Below are positions 15,002-22,717 of a stretch of 27,542 bases of DNA, one piece after another; position 1 is the stretch's first letter, and each line of letters starts with the position of its first letter. Both the position numbers and the translations under genes were made by a program. Under the pieces are notes generated by a model that did no database searches, was not told the origin of the DNA, and worked only from the letters and a program-made list of their open reading frames with translations. The DNA lies in IMG/VR virus record IMGVR_UViG_3300008516_000123, positions 1 through 27,542 of that record, one strand, 5' to 3'. This stretch comes from a virus.

Positions 15002-15717
15002 TAGAAGCCTCCTTCTTGTAGGGCTGCGAATTCAGGCGTACCCTGTATCAGCGAGAAGTTGGGGATCTGCCCTTCCGGTACTGGCATCGGAGCTGACTGC
15101 TGCATCGCTGCTGCCAGAAGTTCAGGTGTCATCCCCTCCGTCAAGGAGGGAGCTGCGATAGGCTGGATACCTGCGGATTGGCCGGGGACCTGTACAGGTG
15201 TGGGGCGATTTGTGAACTTATCGTACAGGCTGGTCCCTAGGTCACTGAGGAAGCCAGCAGTACCGCCGATAGCGTTCTGTCGTTGGCCTGACATCTGCTG
15301 GGCAAGGCCTGCGCCTGCGCCAATGGAGTTGCTCCCAGCGCTCATTTGTGGTAGGAGCTGCATGCCGGCTTCCCATGCTCGCTTGCCGCCGAAGTCGATA
15401 GCGCCCATGGCTTGATTGAGTTGCTTGGCCCACTGCTCGTCGCTGATCCCACCCACTCCGGGCAGGCGCATGACGATGGGTTGGCCCTTCTTGTCGAGAA
15501 TGGCTTTCCTGAAGTCCTCCCTCTCACCCAACAGGGTGTCGAGGAACTCCTGCCGCATACCGAGGATCTCATTCTCCAGACCGATCTTCTCAGCCGTCGC
15601 CCCGGTCAGAGCTTGCTCTGCGCCAGAAGGTTTGTTCAGGAGTCCACTCAAGAAACTGCCGCCCACCTGAATCAGTGAGGGCATAGCCGCTGCTAGGAGT
15701 GGTGCGATTAGTACCAT
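15001..15717 (-). CDS. Putative virion protein with hydrophobic N-terminus
   Basis: The 238-residue product begins with a hydrophobic segment (MVLIAPLLAAAMPSL, then a Gly/Ser/Leu stretch to about residue 28). A charged helical region follows at about 40-75, then Gly/Ala/Gln-rich regions and a proline-rich C-terminal third. Hydrophobic N-termini of this sort occur in small ejected phage proteins that act in membranes. The ATG at 15717 is chosen because GAGGAG precedes it and it overlaps the upstream stop as TAATG; a start nine codons earlier would lie inside the acetyltransferase gene. I cannot place it in a family. Confidence 0.65.
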   Translation of the reverse strand: MVLIAPLLAAAMPSLIQVGGSFLSGLLNKPSGAEQALTGATAEKIGLENEILGMRQEFLDTLLGEREDFRKAILDKKGQPIVMRLPGVGGISDEQWAKQLNQAMGAIDFGGKRAWEAGMQLLPQMSAGSNSIGAGAGLAQQMSGQRQNAIGGTAGFLSDLGTSLYDKFTNRPTPVQVPGQSAGIQPIAAPSLTEGMTPELLAAAMQQSAPMPVPEGQIPNFSLIQGTPEFAALQEGGF

Positions 15718-16271
15718 TACTTCTCCTCTTGGAGCTTCACCCAACTAGGCCTGAGCAGTCGGAGATGCGCCACGTCGAATACGTTCTTGTCCATCCAGTA
15801 AGCGGACTTCTTTGTGGACTCCCAAGTAAAGCCTCTGTCCCGCAGGAACTCTAGACCCGTCTTGTTGATCCTCAAGATGTCGACTTGCACACGATACATC
15901 CCACCATCGTACACCTTCTGGAGAATGTAGTCCAGCACCGCAGTGCCGTACCCCTTCTTCCTCTGGGTGGGGGAGATGTAGAAATACACGTCCGCAATGC
16001 GGTGTTCGGAATTCAGGTCAATCCCGACAAACCCTACTGGATGGTCCTCGAAGTAGATTCCGATTAGGCCGAAGTCCTGTTCGAGATCCTCGCGCTCCAG
16101 AAGCTGAAGCAGTCCGATGCGTGCGTGTTCACGTCCTTCAAATCCTTTGCCGTAACCCTGCTGTCGGTTCTCGGTCTCGTCGTCAAGCCAGTGCTCGTCA
16201 CTGACTGCACAGACGAACTGCTCTGTGACTGGACCAAGTGTGAGGCCTTCGACCTCGCTGATCGGTAGCAT
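15717..16271 (-). CDS. GNAT-family N-acetyltransferase
   Basis: This 184-residue protein shows the GNAT fold pattern. The strand ADVYFYISPTQ runs into the acetyl-CoA pyrophosphate loop QRKKGYG at 103-109, followed by a helix (TAVLDYILQKV) and the later region RVQVDILRINKTGLEFLRDRGF, typical of this family. It would transfer an acetyl group from acetyl-CoA to an amine. The substrate is unknown; it could be a host protein, a virion protein or a small molecule. Its place inside the structural gene block is unusual but seen for other phage accessory enzymes. It starts directly after the preceding stop codon and ends in a TAATG overlap. Confidence 0.8.
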   Translation of the reverse strand: MLPISEVEGLTLGPVTEQFVCAVSDEHWLDDETENRQQGYGKGFEGREHARIGLLQLLEREDLEQDFGLIGIYFEDHPVGFVGIDLNSEHRIADVYFYISPTQRKKGYGTAVLDYILQKVYDGGMYRVQVDILRINKTGLEFLRDRGFTWESTKKSAYWMDKNVFDVAHLRLLRPSWVKLQEEK

Positions 16272-16520
16272 TTACATTCCTTCCTGTTGGTTGATGTCGG
16301 GGAGAATCCTGCTGTCTACCCAGCTCTTGAGCTGCTGGATAGTGGTCCCCCCGAGAGTGACGCGGTAATCCCCCGTGTGGTGGAGTACCCCGTTCTCTTG
16401 GCGAACTTCGTATGTGAACTCAGCGACGACTTGACCGTCGACGTCTTTGTAGATCCACATGTCCGTGATGTCCTGCATGACGACATCATTGACTGTGACT
16501 GCGGGTATGACTTTTGGCAT
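16272..16520 (-). CDS. Hypothetical small structural-block protein
   Basis: This 82-residue protein is probably beta-rich in its first two thirds (alternating hydrophobic residues around MWIYKDVDGQVVAEFTYEV), with a short helix near TIQQLKSWVDSRIL. No family is recognised. It overlaps the upstream gene as TAATG and is immediately followed by the acetyltransferase gene. A small virion component is possible from position only. Confidence 0.7.
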   Translation of the reverse strand: MPKVIPAVTVNDVVMQDITDMWIYKDVDGQVVAEFTYEVRQENGVLHHTGDYRVTLGGTTIQQLKSWVDSRILPDINQQEGM

Positions 16521-17368
16521 TACGCGATCTCCAGTTTTGCGCCGAACCAGTGGACGCTGCCGGCGAAGTTATCTACTGCCCCTGACCCATACCTCTCTAT
16601 GTATGTGGCGACCATGCCATTGGGCAGGTACAGGTTGCTGGCAGTCTGTATGGCACTCGTGAGACGGAAGCTCGTCAAGGTGGCCACAACAGACTGGGTT
16701 GATAGGGGTAGGGGGTAGGTATTCTGCCCAACCTCCGCTATCACCCCCATCTTTGTAGCCGCTTGAATTGTCTCTGTGCCGGTGACTGACCCATAGACGA
16801 AGTAGTGTGTCAGGGTGGCCACTGAGTAGGTCGTGTTCTGCGCCCACTCGGGGATGATGGCGGATGTTCGTACCCAGTCTGTATTCGCATCTCGCAGGAT
16901 GAGGGAGGGGTAGTCCCAGATGTTTGAAGCCCCTCCACTCCCTCGCGCCCCGTTGCCTTGCTCGAACCAGATCGTACCGGAGAGAGTATTGATCTCCTTT
17001 TGCAGCCTGTTCAACTCATCTTGGATGTACGTGCCACTCAGGAACTTCTGATTCCGCGTGTCCCAGATCCGAGCTACCCGCCCGTACTGATCGAGGGACT
17101 GAGGGAGCCGGAAGTCCGGGAGTTCTAGGTCCCTGTTGCCTCCGCGGAGTTGCCGCCAGAGCTGGCCGGTCTCCTCGTCCACGTAGTCTACGATGTGGTC
17201 GCGGACCTCGCGTATGCGCTGGAGATCGTACACGCCCTCTTTGTATTCGAGGGGGTCTGTCAGCTCGTTGGGCTTCCGGTTCCTCCGGGTGGAGATCTGC
17301 TTCTGGGAACCGTGGCGAGCGCCTCGGGTACCTTGGGGTGCGAACCTGCCCTGTCTAGTCTGCGCCAT
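16520..17368 (-). CDS. Putative tail or virion structural protein
   Basis: The 282-residue protein begins with a basic, probably disordered tail (many Arg and Gln in the first 33 residues). A helical region with likely coiled coil follows at about 44-130, then a Gly-rich hinge (GNGARGSGGAS) and a beta-rich C-terminal half full of Thr, Ser and aromatic residues. This order, helix followed by beta-rich head, is often seen in phage fibre or fibre-attachment proteins, but I see no specific motif. It directly follows the nozzle-like protein with a TAATG overlap, which favours a tail component. Confidence 0.6.
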   Translation of the reverse strand: MAQTRQGRFAPQGTRGARHGSQKQISTRRNRKPNELTDPLEYKEGVYDLQRIREVRDHIVDYVDEETGQLWRQLRGGNRDLELPDFRLPQSLDQYGRVARIWDTRNQKFLSGTYIQDELNRLQKEINTLSGTIWFEQGNGARGSGGASNIWDYPSLILRDANTDWVRTSAIIPEWAQNTTYSVATLTHYFVYGSVTGTETIQAATKMGVIAEVGQNTYPLPLSTQSVVATLTSFRLTSAIQTASNLYLPNGMVATYIERYGSGAVDNFAGSVHWFGAKLEIA

Positions 17369-20229
17369 TACATCGGTGCCGAGCTAAGCCCCTGCTGGGA
17401 CGTGAAGTTGTTGGCCCGGTCCTTGCCGAGATTCTGCCAAGTGGCAGCGTACTCAAACAGCCGGATGACCTCATGGTGGCGAGTGGTCTGCTTGAAGTCT
17501 ACCTTCGGTTCGACCTCTGCTCCTACGTCCCCACTCACATGCCGCAAACGATCGGCGTATATATGTCCAGAAGTGATGGACAAAGTATCCGTGTCTCCAG
17601 TCGTACCCCCATCGAGGTACAGGGTAGAGACGACATCTCCTGTCGCTGCAAAGTTCTTTGGCCGGATTGAATCTGCGAGGTAGTCAATCCAGAGGAATCG
17701 CTTCGAAATGAAGGGGCCAAGGTTGCCGATGATTGGCCGGAACTTCACTGATGCCTCATCCCTCGGGATGTTTGTCTCGCCTACGATCTCGGTGCCGAAG
17801 CGGAGTACCTGACAAGGAGACTCCACCCCCTCATGGTCGTAGGGGAACAATGCCCTCTTATCTCTCCGGGTGCGTACTCCCCCGAGGAGGGTGTCACCCC
17901 AGCCTAGCGTCTGTACGTTCACGTCCCAGTAGTTCACAACTGGTACCTTGTATCGCCGGATGAAGTTGAAGGGCGCGTCCAACTGCCCCACCCAGATACC
18001 ATTGCTGGCATCGAAGATGAGGGTCTGACCGACCTTGTTCTCGTACGGGTACCCTAGGGGGTAGATGTATTCGTAGGAGAAGAACAGACGATTGTGCTTG
18101 GGGTCGAAGCTCAGGTCTACTGAGTTGGCATCCACCCCTCTACTGTTCGGCCAGTTGTAGGTCGGGAAGACTGAGAAGCCCTTCTCGTTACCCTTGAGCA
18201 GTGGACTTATCGCCTTCGATATGTCGACTGCGCCGCCGTCAGTGTACAGGTACACCGCGCCGTTCCAGTAGAAGAAGGTCCCCTTGTCAGTGGCTATCGC
18301 CGCGTTCGGATGGGGACAACCAATGCCGGTATCCGAGTCTTCGACCGTGACCTCAACGAACGTAATGTCTTCGGGGTTCCTTCCCACCATGCGGTACGTG
18401 TGGTTGTTCTTGAAGATGATGAGTCCCGAACGGTCTCGCACCAGAGCAGTTGCTTCGTCCCCGTCTTCGGCGTATACCGCCGCGTAATTACCATCCCAGA
18501 AGAAAGACTCTGGAGCATTGACATCGGTCCAAAACAGATAGGTTCTCTTCGAATCAGCAACGCCCTGTCGAGTCCCGAGTCCCCATATTCTGTCGTAATA
18601 GACGACAGGCGAGAAGAAAGTGGTAGGGGGCGGATCACCATGCGTAAAGGGTAGGTCGCCCAGATCCAGATCCGAGAGCGTGTCCATAAGCGTAATAGTC
18701 GGTGTAGCATAGTCGATGTCCGCCACGAAGTAGGGTGAACCCCGATCCTTCATGGTCCGGTAGAAGCGGACCTTGGATACGGTGGCTGGAGTGCCTGATA
18801 GGACTACTTGGACTCGCGTTCCTGTGCCGGCATCCCACCCTTGAGCCTTGTTCGCTTCAGTGACTGTGGCACTATAGATCCCTCCGGTGTAGTTTGGAAA
18901 GTATGGAGAGAGAGGGCCTTCGTCAAGCTCATCATCCAGATATGCAATGAAGTACCGGACGACACCTTCGACGTTGTTCTCACTGGCTGTACTTGAGGCG
19001 GTGTTAGAGACCGCCACGTTAGGGGTAGGTCTGTCCATCCCCACGGTCTTTGAGTAGGTGGTCGAGGCTTCAAATGGGTCGTCCTCTCTCAGTCGGAAGG
19101 GAGTGCTGATGCCATCGTAGAAGTACGAGAAGCCATTCATTCCCGCCGACTTCCAGATACCGTAGGGAGTGGTCTCAGCCTGAACTACGTTCGAAGCTGT
19201 CCAGATGTGCTTCATCGCTGCCGACGCAGGCTTCCTTCCCGGTACGCCATAGACGTGCATGATCCCAGTCCACGTACCTGATACCGTATTGCAGATTTGG
19301 GAGAAGGTACTCGAAGCGTTGAAGAAGTTGTCTGTGATCTTTTCAGACTGGGTGCCTAGGGGTGATTGCGAGGCGATGAACGGAGCGATGGTCCCGCCCC
19401 CACCCATGTACATGAACCGCCCCATCGAGTCGGCCCCCACCGTTGAGGCTGCCGTGGTCGGATAGCCCACGATCCGGTCGTGGCCGGCAGCCGAATCTGC
19501 GTATGAGTAGGTCCCGAGGAACAGCTCGTTGTTGTACCAATTCGACTGGGGTAGCATCCAGATGTTCGGGAGAGACCCAGTGGCCGCGGTGTAGTTCAGC
19601 CGAAAGGAGATTGTATTGACCTCTGCCGTATCGTTGTGAGTGAAGACGAGGGAGATCGTCTCACTGACACCAATGGCCGGGGCCTCTATCCTCAAGCCGC
19701 CATCTGTGATGCTAGTAACGATAGCGTTACTAGCGCCACTCAGAGTCATGGTGATGTTGTCGTGGGCGTTCTGCTCGTTGGGAATCCAGCACCAGTCGTA
19801 GGGGTACACCAGCATCGCTAGGCCACGGGTCATCGTGGTGGCCATGGTGTTCCCCCACGGGAAGTTCATCTTGATCGTGCTGGTGTCTGGAGGAGCGAGC
19901 AGGTAGAAGTGTGCACTGGTGATGGTCCCGACTGTCCGCATCACGCCGACTGTGATCTCGTCGTAGTTACCGTAGTCCGCTTCTTTCAGTCGGGATATGT
20001 GACAGATGCCGGGGTAGCGCCCAGCAGCATCGGATGCCGAGTACTCGTTGATCGTACCAGTCGACGCGAAGATGTCCACGCCGTAAGCCGGGCGTAGTGC
20101 GCCGTGTGCCAGCGGGTCAAGCATGGCATTCACCATCTCACCGATGGCTCCGGGCCGGGCGTACCGATTGACTGCGATGTTCCAGCCATCTCGGAAGTCC
20201 TGCCGGGTGGTGTATGACCTATTGGCCAT
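17368..20229 (-). CDS. Large tail nozzle / stabilisation-like protein
   Basis: This 953-residue protein is almost wholly beta-rich, with frequent Tyr, Trp, Gly and Thr. The middle and C-terminal parts contain repeated blade-like segments, for example YLFWTDVNAPESFFWDG, LIIFKNNHTYRMVG and GTFFYWNGAVYLYTDGGAV, spaced as in a beta-propeller. This is the look of the podovirus tail tube or nozzle protein (T7 gp12 and P22 gp10 types). It would form the distal part of the short tail through which DNA leaves. The preceding gene looks like an adaptor, as expected in that order. The start overlaps the upstream stop as TAATG, with GGAGG close before it. Confidence 0.7.
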   Translation of the reverse strand: MANRSYTTRQDFRDGWNIAVNRYARPGAIGEMVNAMLDPLAHGALRPAYGVDIFASTGTINEYSASDAAGRYPGICHISRLKEADYGNYDEITVGVMRTVGTITSAHFYLLAPPDTSTIKMNFPWGNTMATTMTRGLAMLVYPYDWCWIPNEQNAHDNITMTLSGASNAIVTSITDGGLRIEAPAIGVSETISLVFTHNDTAEVNTISFRLNYTAATGSLPNIWMLPQSNWYNNELFLGTYSYADSAAGHDRIVGYPTTAASTVGADSMGRFMYMGGGGTIAPFIASQSPLGTQSEKITDNFFNASSTFSQICNTVSGTWTGIMHVYGVPGRKPASAAMKHIWTASNVVQAETTPYGIWKSAGMNGFSYFYDGISTPFRLREDDPFEASTTYSKTVGMDRPTPNVAVSNTASSTASENNVEGVVRYFIAYLDDELDEGPLSPYFPNYTGGIYSATVTEANKAQGWDAGTGTRVQVVLSGTPATVSKVRFYRTMKDRGSPYFVADIDYATPTITLMDTLSDLDLGDLPFTHGDPPPTTFFSPVVYYDRIWGLGTRQGVADSKRTYLFWTDVNAPESFFWDGNYAAVYAEDGDEATALVRDRSGLIIFKNNHTYRMVGRNPEDITFVEVTVEDSDTGIGCPHPNAAIATDKGTFFYWNGAVYLYTDGGAVDISKAISPLLKGNEKGFSVFPTYNWPNSRGVDANSVDLSFDPKHNRLFFSYEYIYPLGYPYENKVGQTLIFDASNGIWVGQLDAPFNFIRRYKVPVVNYWDVNVQTLGWGDTLLGGVRTRRDKRALFPYDHEGVESPCQVLRFGTEIVGETNIPRDEASVKFRPIIGNLGPFISKRFLWIDYLADSIRPKNFAATGDVVSTLYLDGGTTGDTDTLSITSGHIYADRLRHVSGDVGAEVEPKVDFKQTTRHHEVIRLFEYAATWQNLGKDRANNFTSQQGLSSAPM

Positions 20230-21008
20230 TAGTACCTCCGAATCCAGCCGGCCTTGGTTGCGTACTTGGTGCGGAAGTTCATCCGCCCCGCTGCAGGGAT
20301 CTGGTAGTCGTTCTCCACTTTGGGTTCGTGAGCCGCCTGCATGAGACGCATCTCAAGAGGGACTATCTTGGTGAGTAGGTCGTTCAGCTCCAGATCCTTC
20401 ATGAGCCGGAGATAGTGAGCTGTCTTCAGGGCCAGCAGCACGTCGAACTCAGTGGGGAAGCAGGGCGCGTTCTTCGTATCGCTCCACTTCTCAATCCCGT
20501 AGTGGATCACCCGGACTGAGTTGGTGCCCCCGGTCGTGGGGGTAGTGGCCATCCACATCTCCATGTTCATGCCGGAGAAGGTGGAGACCTGTGCTCTGAG
20601 AGTGTAGTAGCTCGGAACGGAATAGGTTGATCCGCCGTACAGGGCGTTCTGCATGAACTCCCAGTCTCGGGGCCTCACAACATAGGGGGTGCCCCCGGAT
20701 GATAGGTCCACTCCACCGTCGTCTACCTCTACCATCTCAATATCCGATAGGGGGTAGACGGTGGGGTCGTACGTAACCACCGGGTTTGACGCAGCCGAGT
20801 CTAGAAAGGTGACTTGCCGGGTACACGGGTGCCGCTTATGGAGGAGCTGGGTACAGATCTCCTCGTAGGCGCGGGTGAACGCATACTCCGACTCAGTAGT
20901 CGACCAGAGGGACGATACCGTCCCGTCTGAGTCACCCGCTAGAAACTTCGCTTCCGTCTCGAACCGCGCTCGGGTCCGGGTCGGAGGCGTCAGGCTGGTC
21001 TTCGCCAT
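20229..21008 (-). CDS. Head-tail adaptor-like protein
   Basis: The 259-residue protein starts with a basic stretch, then helices (SEYAFTRAYEEICTQLLH), a beta-rich middle and a C-terminal helical part (VLLALKTAHYLRLMKDLELNDLL). Length and mixed helix-beta layout fit the adaptor ring that joins portal to nozzle in short-tailed phages, and the neighbour downstream is the nozzle-like protein. The call is by position and general shape; no motif is decisive. The ATG lies inside the end of the glycosyltransferase gene, 77 bases of overlap, with AAGGAG 7 bases upstream, so the start is well supported. Confidence 0.55.
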   Translation of the reverse strand: MAKTSLTPPTRTRARFETEAKFLAGDSDGTVSSLWSTTESEYAFTRAYEEICTQLLHKRHPCTRQVTFLDSAASNPVVTYDPTVYPLSDIEMVEVDDGGVDLSSGGTPYVVRPRDWEFMQNALYGGSTYSVPSYYTLRAQVSTFSGMNMEMWMATTPTTGGTNSVRVIHYGIEKWSDTKNAPCFPTEFDVLLALKTAHYLRLMKDLELNDLLTKIVPLEMRLMQAAHEPKVENDYQIPAAGRMNFRTKYATKAGWIRRY

Positions 21009-21699
21009 TCATGTGCTCCTTGATGATTCGTTCCGGGGGACGAGGGACGTAGACCTTCTTACCAATGTGTCCGACGTGTACTCCGAAATGTACGCTTGGG
21101 TCAAAGCCTTTGGCCTTGAGCTGCTTCATGAGATCTGAGTCCTCCCCAAAGAACAGGAAGGAATCCTTCTCTGCATCGGCTCCTTCGTGTACCCACCGGG
21201 GATGGAAGTAGGGCTTCTTGAGCTTCTTGAGAACTGCGGTGTCCATCAGAGTGAAGGCTAGGCCGGTCACGTCCACTGACTTACAGACTTCCGCCTCAGT
21301 GTGCTTCCTGACCTTCTCTAGCATCTCTTCCTGTGAGCACCAGTCCTTCTTACCCTTGCGCCAGTTGACACAGGGCATGTTCGACCCATCCCGTCGCACT
21401 GCTAGTCCTGACACCAGCCCCATCTGTGGACTCTCTTGGAGCGCCTCGAACAGCATGAAGAAGTGCTGGGGAGCAAACACCATGTCGGCATCTACCCATA
21501 GGATGTAGTCAACCTTGTCTGGATCAATTCGGTCCATCAGCATGGTGCGTGAAACCGCAACCTCTGCTACTCCGATCATGTCCAGTGTGAATGGGACGTG
21601 TTGCCTCAGCTCGAACAACGAGTGGACCGTCATAGGGTCGATGTCGTCGTAGGCTGGGAGGCACACATGCAGCCGCGGGGCTATCCCTTTGTCACTCAT
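20932..21699 (-). CDS. GT-A glycosyltransferase
   Basis: This 255-residue protein has the glycosyltransferase family 2-like pattern: a first strand HVCLPAYDD at 11-19, the metal-binding DAD at 70-72 in ILWVDADM, then GEDSD at 185-189 and a histidine-containing end HFGVHVGHIGKK at 204-215. It would move a sugar from a nucleotide-sugar donor to an unknown acceptor. Phage proteins of this kind may modify DNA, virion proteins or host envelope sugars. The C-terminal 30 residues are acidic and probably disordered, and overlap the adaptor gene. It is the first gene after a terminator, and AGGAG precedes its ATG. Confidence 0.85.
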   Translation of the reverse strand: MSDKGIAPRLHVCLPAYDDIDPMTVHSLFELRQHVPFTLDMIGVAEVAVSRTMLMDRIDPDKVDYILWVDADMVFAPQHFFMLFEALQESPQMGLVSGLAVRRDGSNMPCVNWRKGKKDWCSQEEMLEKVRKHTEAEVCKSVDVTGLAFTLMDTAVLKKLKKPYFHPRWVHEGADAEKDSFLFFGEDSDLMKQLKAKGFDPSVHFGVHVGHIGKKVYVPRPPERIIKEHMNGEDQPDASDPDPSAVRDGSEVSSG

Positions 21700-21710
21700 G
21701 TAGTCTCCTG

Positions 21711-21744
21711 AAAAAGTGGGGGGCAGGGCGAACCATACCCCCCA
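21711..21744 (-). terminator. Rho-independent terminator between head and tail genes
   Basis: On the minus strand TGGGGGG (21744-21738) pairs with CCCCCCA (21723-21717) to form a 7-base-pair stem with a 14-base loop. One base later comes a run of five T (21715-21711). It follows the decoration-like gene by 7 bases and sits just before the ribosome binding site of the glycosyltransferase. It probably lowers transcription past the abundant head genes. Confidence 0.75.
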
Positions 21745-21751
21745 GAGTTGA

Positions 21752-22192
21752 TTACGGAACTCGCTGTGCGAACTTCCGGCCAGTCAAGTACGCGCTAACG
21801 GACACGAAATCGTTATCCGCATTAGCGTAGGTGAATGCCCAACGGTACAGGGCATTGACCCCAGTTCCCGTCTCCACGACAGGTACCTCAGACTGAATAG
21901 CCAGAGGGCCACTCGCAGAGAGAGCACCAGTCGAGATTGCAGTGACCCCGCCCTTGTGTGCAACAGGGACGAAAGTCGTACCACCGTCGTACGACACCTG
22001 AAGGGCCGCAGCGATAGTGGGAGTAGTACCGGTAGCCGTCGCACCCGGATCAAGGACGATGCCAATGGCATCCATCCCGCCCGGAGCGAAGGTCTCGGAG
22101 TAGTTGAGGTCAGCATTGGTAACAGTCCTTGCGGAAATGTCGTCACTACCGAGCGCAACCGACTCCTTCAGTACACGAAAAATAGAGAGCAT
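21752..22192 (-). CDS. Beta-rich protein, possible capsid decoration protein
   Basis: The 146-residue protein is rich in Thr, Ala, Gly and Val with alternating hydrophobic residues. The segment ALQVSYDGGTTFVPV, near residues 62-76, resembles a strand-turn-strand of an Ig-like or jelly-roll domain. No cysteine or catalytic motif is visible. It is two genes downstream of the major capsid gene and just before a terminator, where decoration or head-fibre proteins are often found. GAGGAG lies 5 bases before the ATG. The role is inferred. Confidence 0.65.
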   Translation of the reverse strand: MLSIFRVLKESVALGSDDISARTVTNADLNYSETFAPGGMDAIGIVLDPGATATGTTPTIAAALQVSYDGGTTFVPVAHKGGVTAISTGALSASGPLAIQSEVPVVETGTGVNALYRWAFTYANADNDFVSVSAYLTGRKFAQRVP

Positions 22193-22219
22193 CTTATCTC
22201 CTCTTTCTTGGTTGAAGGG

Positions 22220-22708
22220 TTATGCTGCGACGATCTTCTCTCGAAGTAGGCGAACGGCCAGATCGACTTTCTCCTGATGGGCCTTCGAACCGGTGTGACC
22301 GGCCTTGGCTTGTCCATTCTGGAGGTGCTGCTCACACAGCTTGCAAAAGTAGCCGCCCTCTCCTTCGGGAACGAAGAATCGCTCTTCATCGGTAATCTCG
22401 TCACCGTCTTCTGAAACTCCCACGAACTCGACGCCGTGGCTTGGGTGGTTCAGCAAGAAGTCGATGACTTCCTGTTCTTCCACACCCAGCTTCCGGGCCG
22501 CTTCGTCTGTCTTGAGGTATCCCCAAGCCTTCTTGGAATGCCCCTGAGTCGGAAGACCCGGTGCCTCGAAAGGCCTAGTCGACGCATTGAAGCGCAACCA
22601 GATGGGCTTCTTGACTTGAGGGATATTGCCATGAATGGTCTGGACAATCTCCTCGTAACCGGGAACCATCAACAGTGATGGAGATTTTCCCCTTGAGAGA
22701 AATATCAT
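22220..22708 (-). CDS. Head-block protein with matrin/U1-type C2H2 zinc finger
   Basis: The 162-residue protein has two visible parts. Residues 1-110 contain a beta-rich start and a helix (TDEAARKLGVEEQEVIDFLL) and match nothing I know. Residues 120-146 carry a C2H2 finger with ligands C122, C125, H138 and H144: the spacing C-x2-C-x12-H-x5-H and the ending GSKAHQEKV match the matrin/U1 or JAZ type known mainly from eukaryotic RNA- or double-stranded-RNA-binding proteins. Zinc binding is inferred. It lies 9 bases after the major capsid gene. It may be a small capsid component, or a nucleic acid binding protein made with the head. AAGGAG precedes the ATG. Confidence 0.75.
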   Translation of the reverse strand: MIFLSRGKSPSLLMVPGYEEIVQTIHGNIPQVKKPIWLRFNASTRPFEAPGLPTQGHSKKAWGYLKTDEAARKLGVEEQEVIDFLLNHPSHGVEFVGVSEDGDEITDEERFFVPEGEGGYFCKLCEQHLQNGQAKAGHTGSKAHQEKVDLAVRLLREKIVAA

Positions 22709-22717
22709 GGTTACTCC

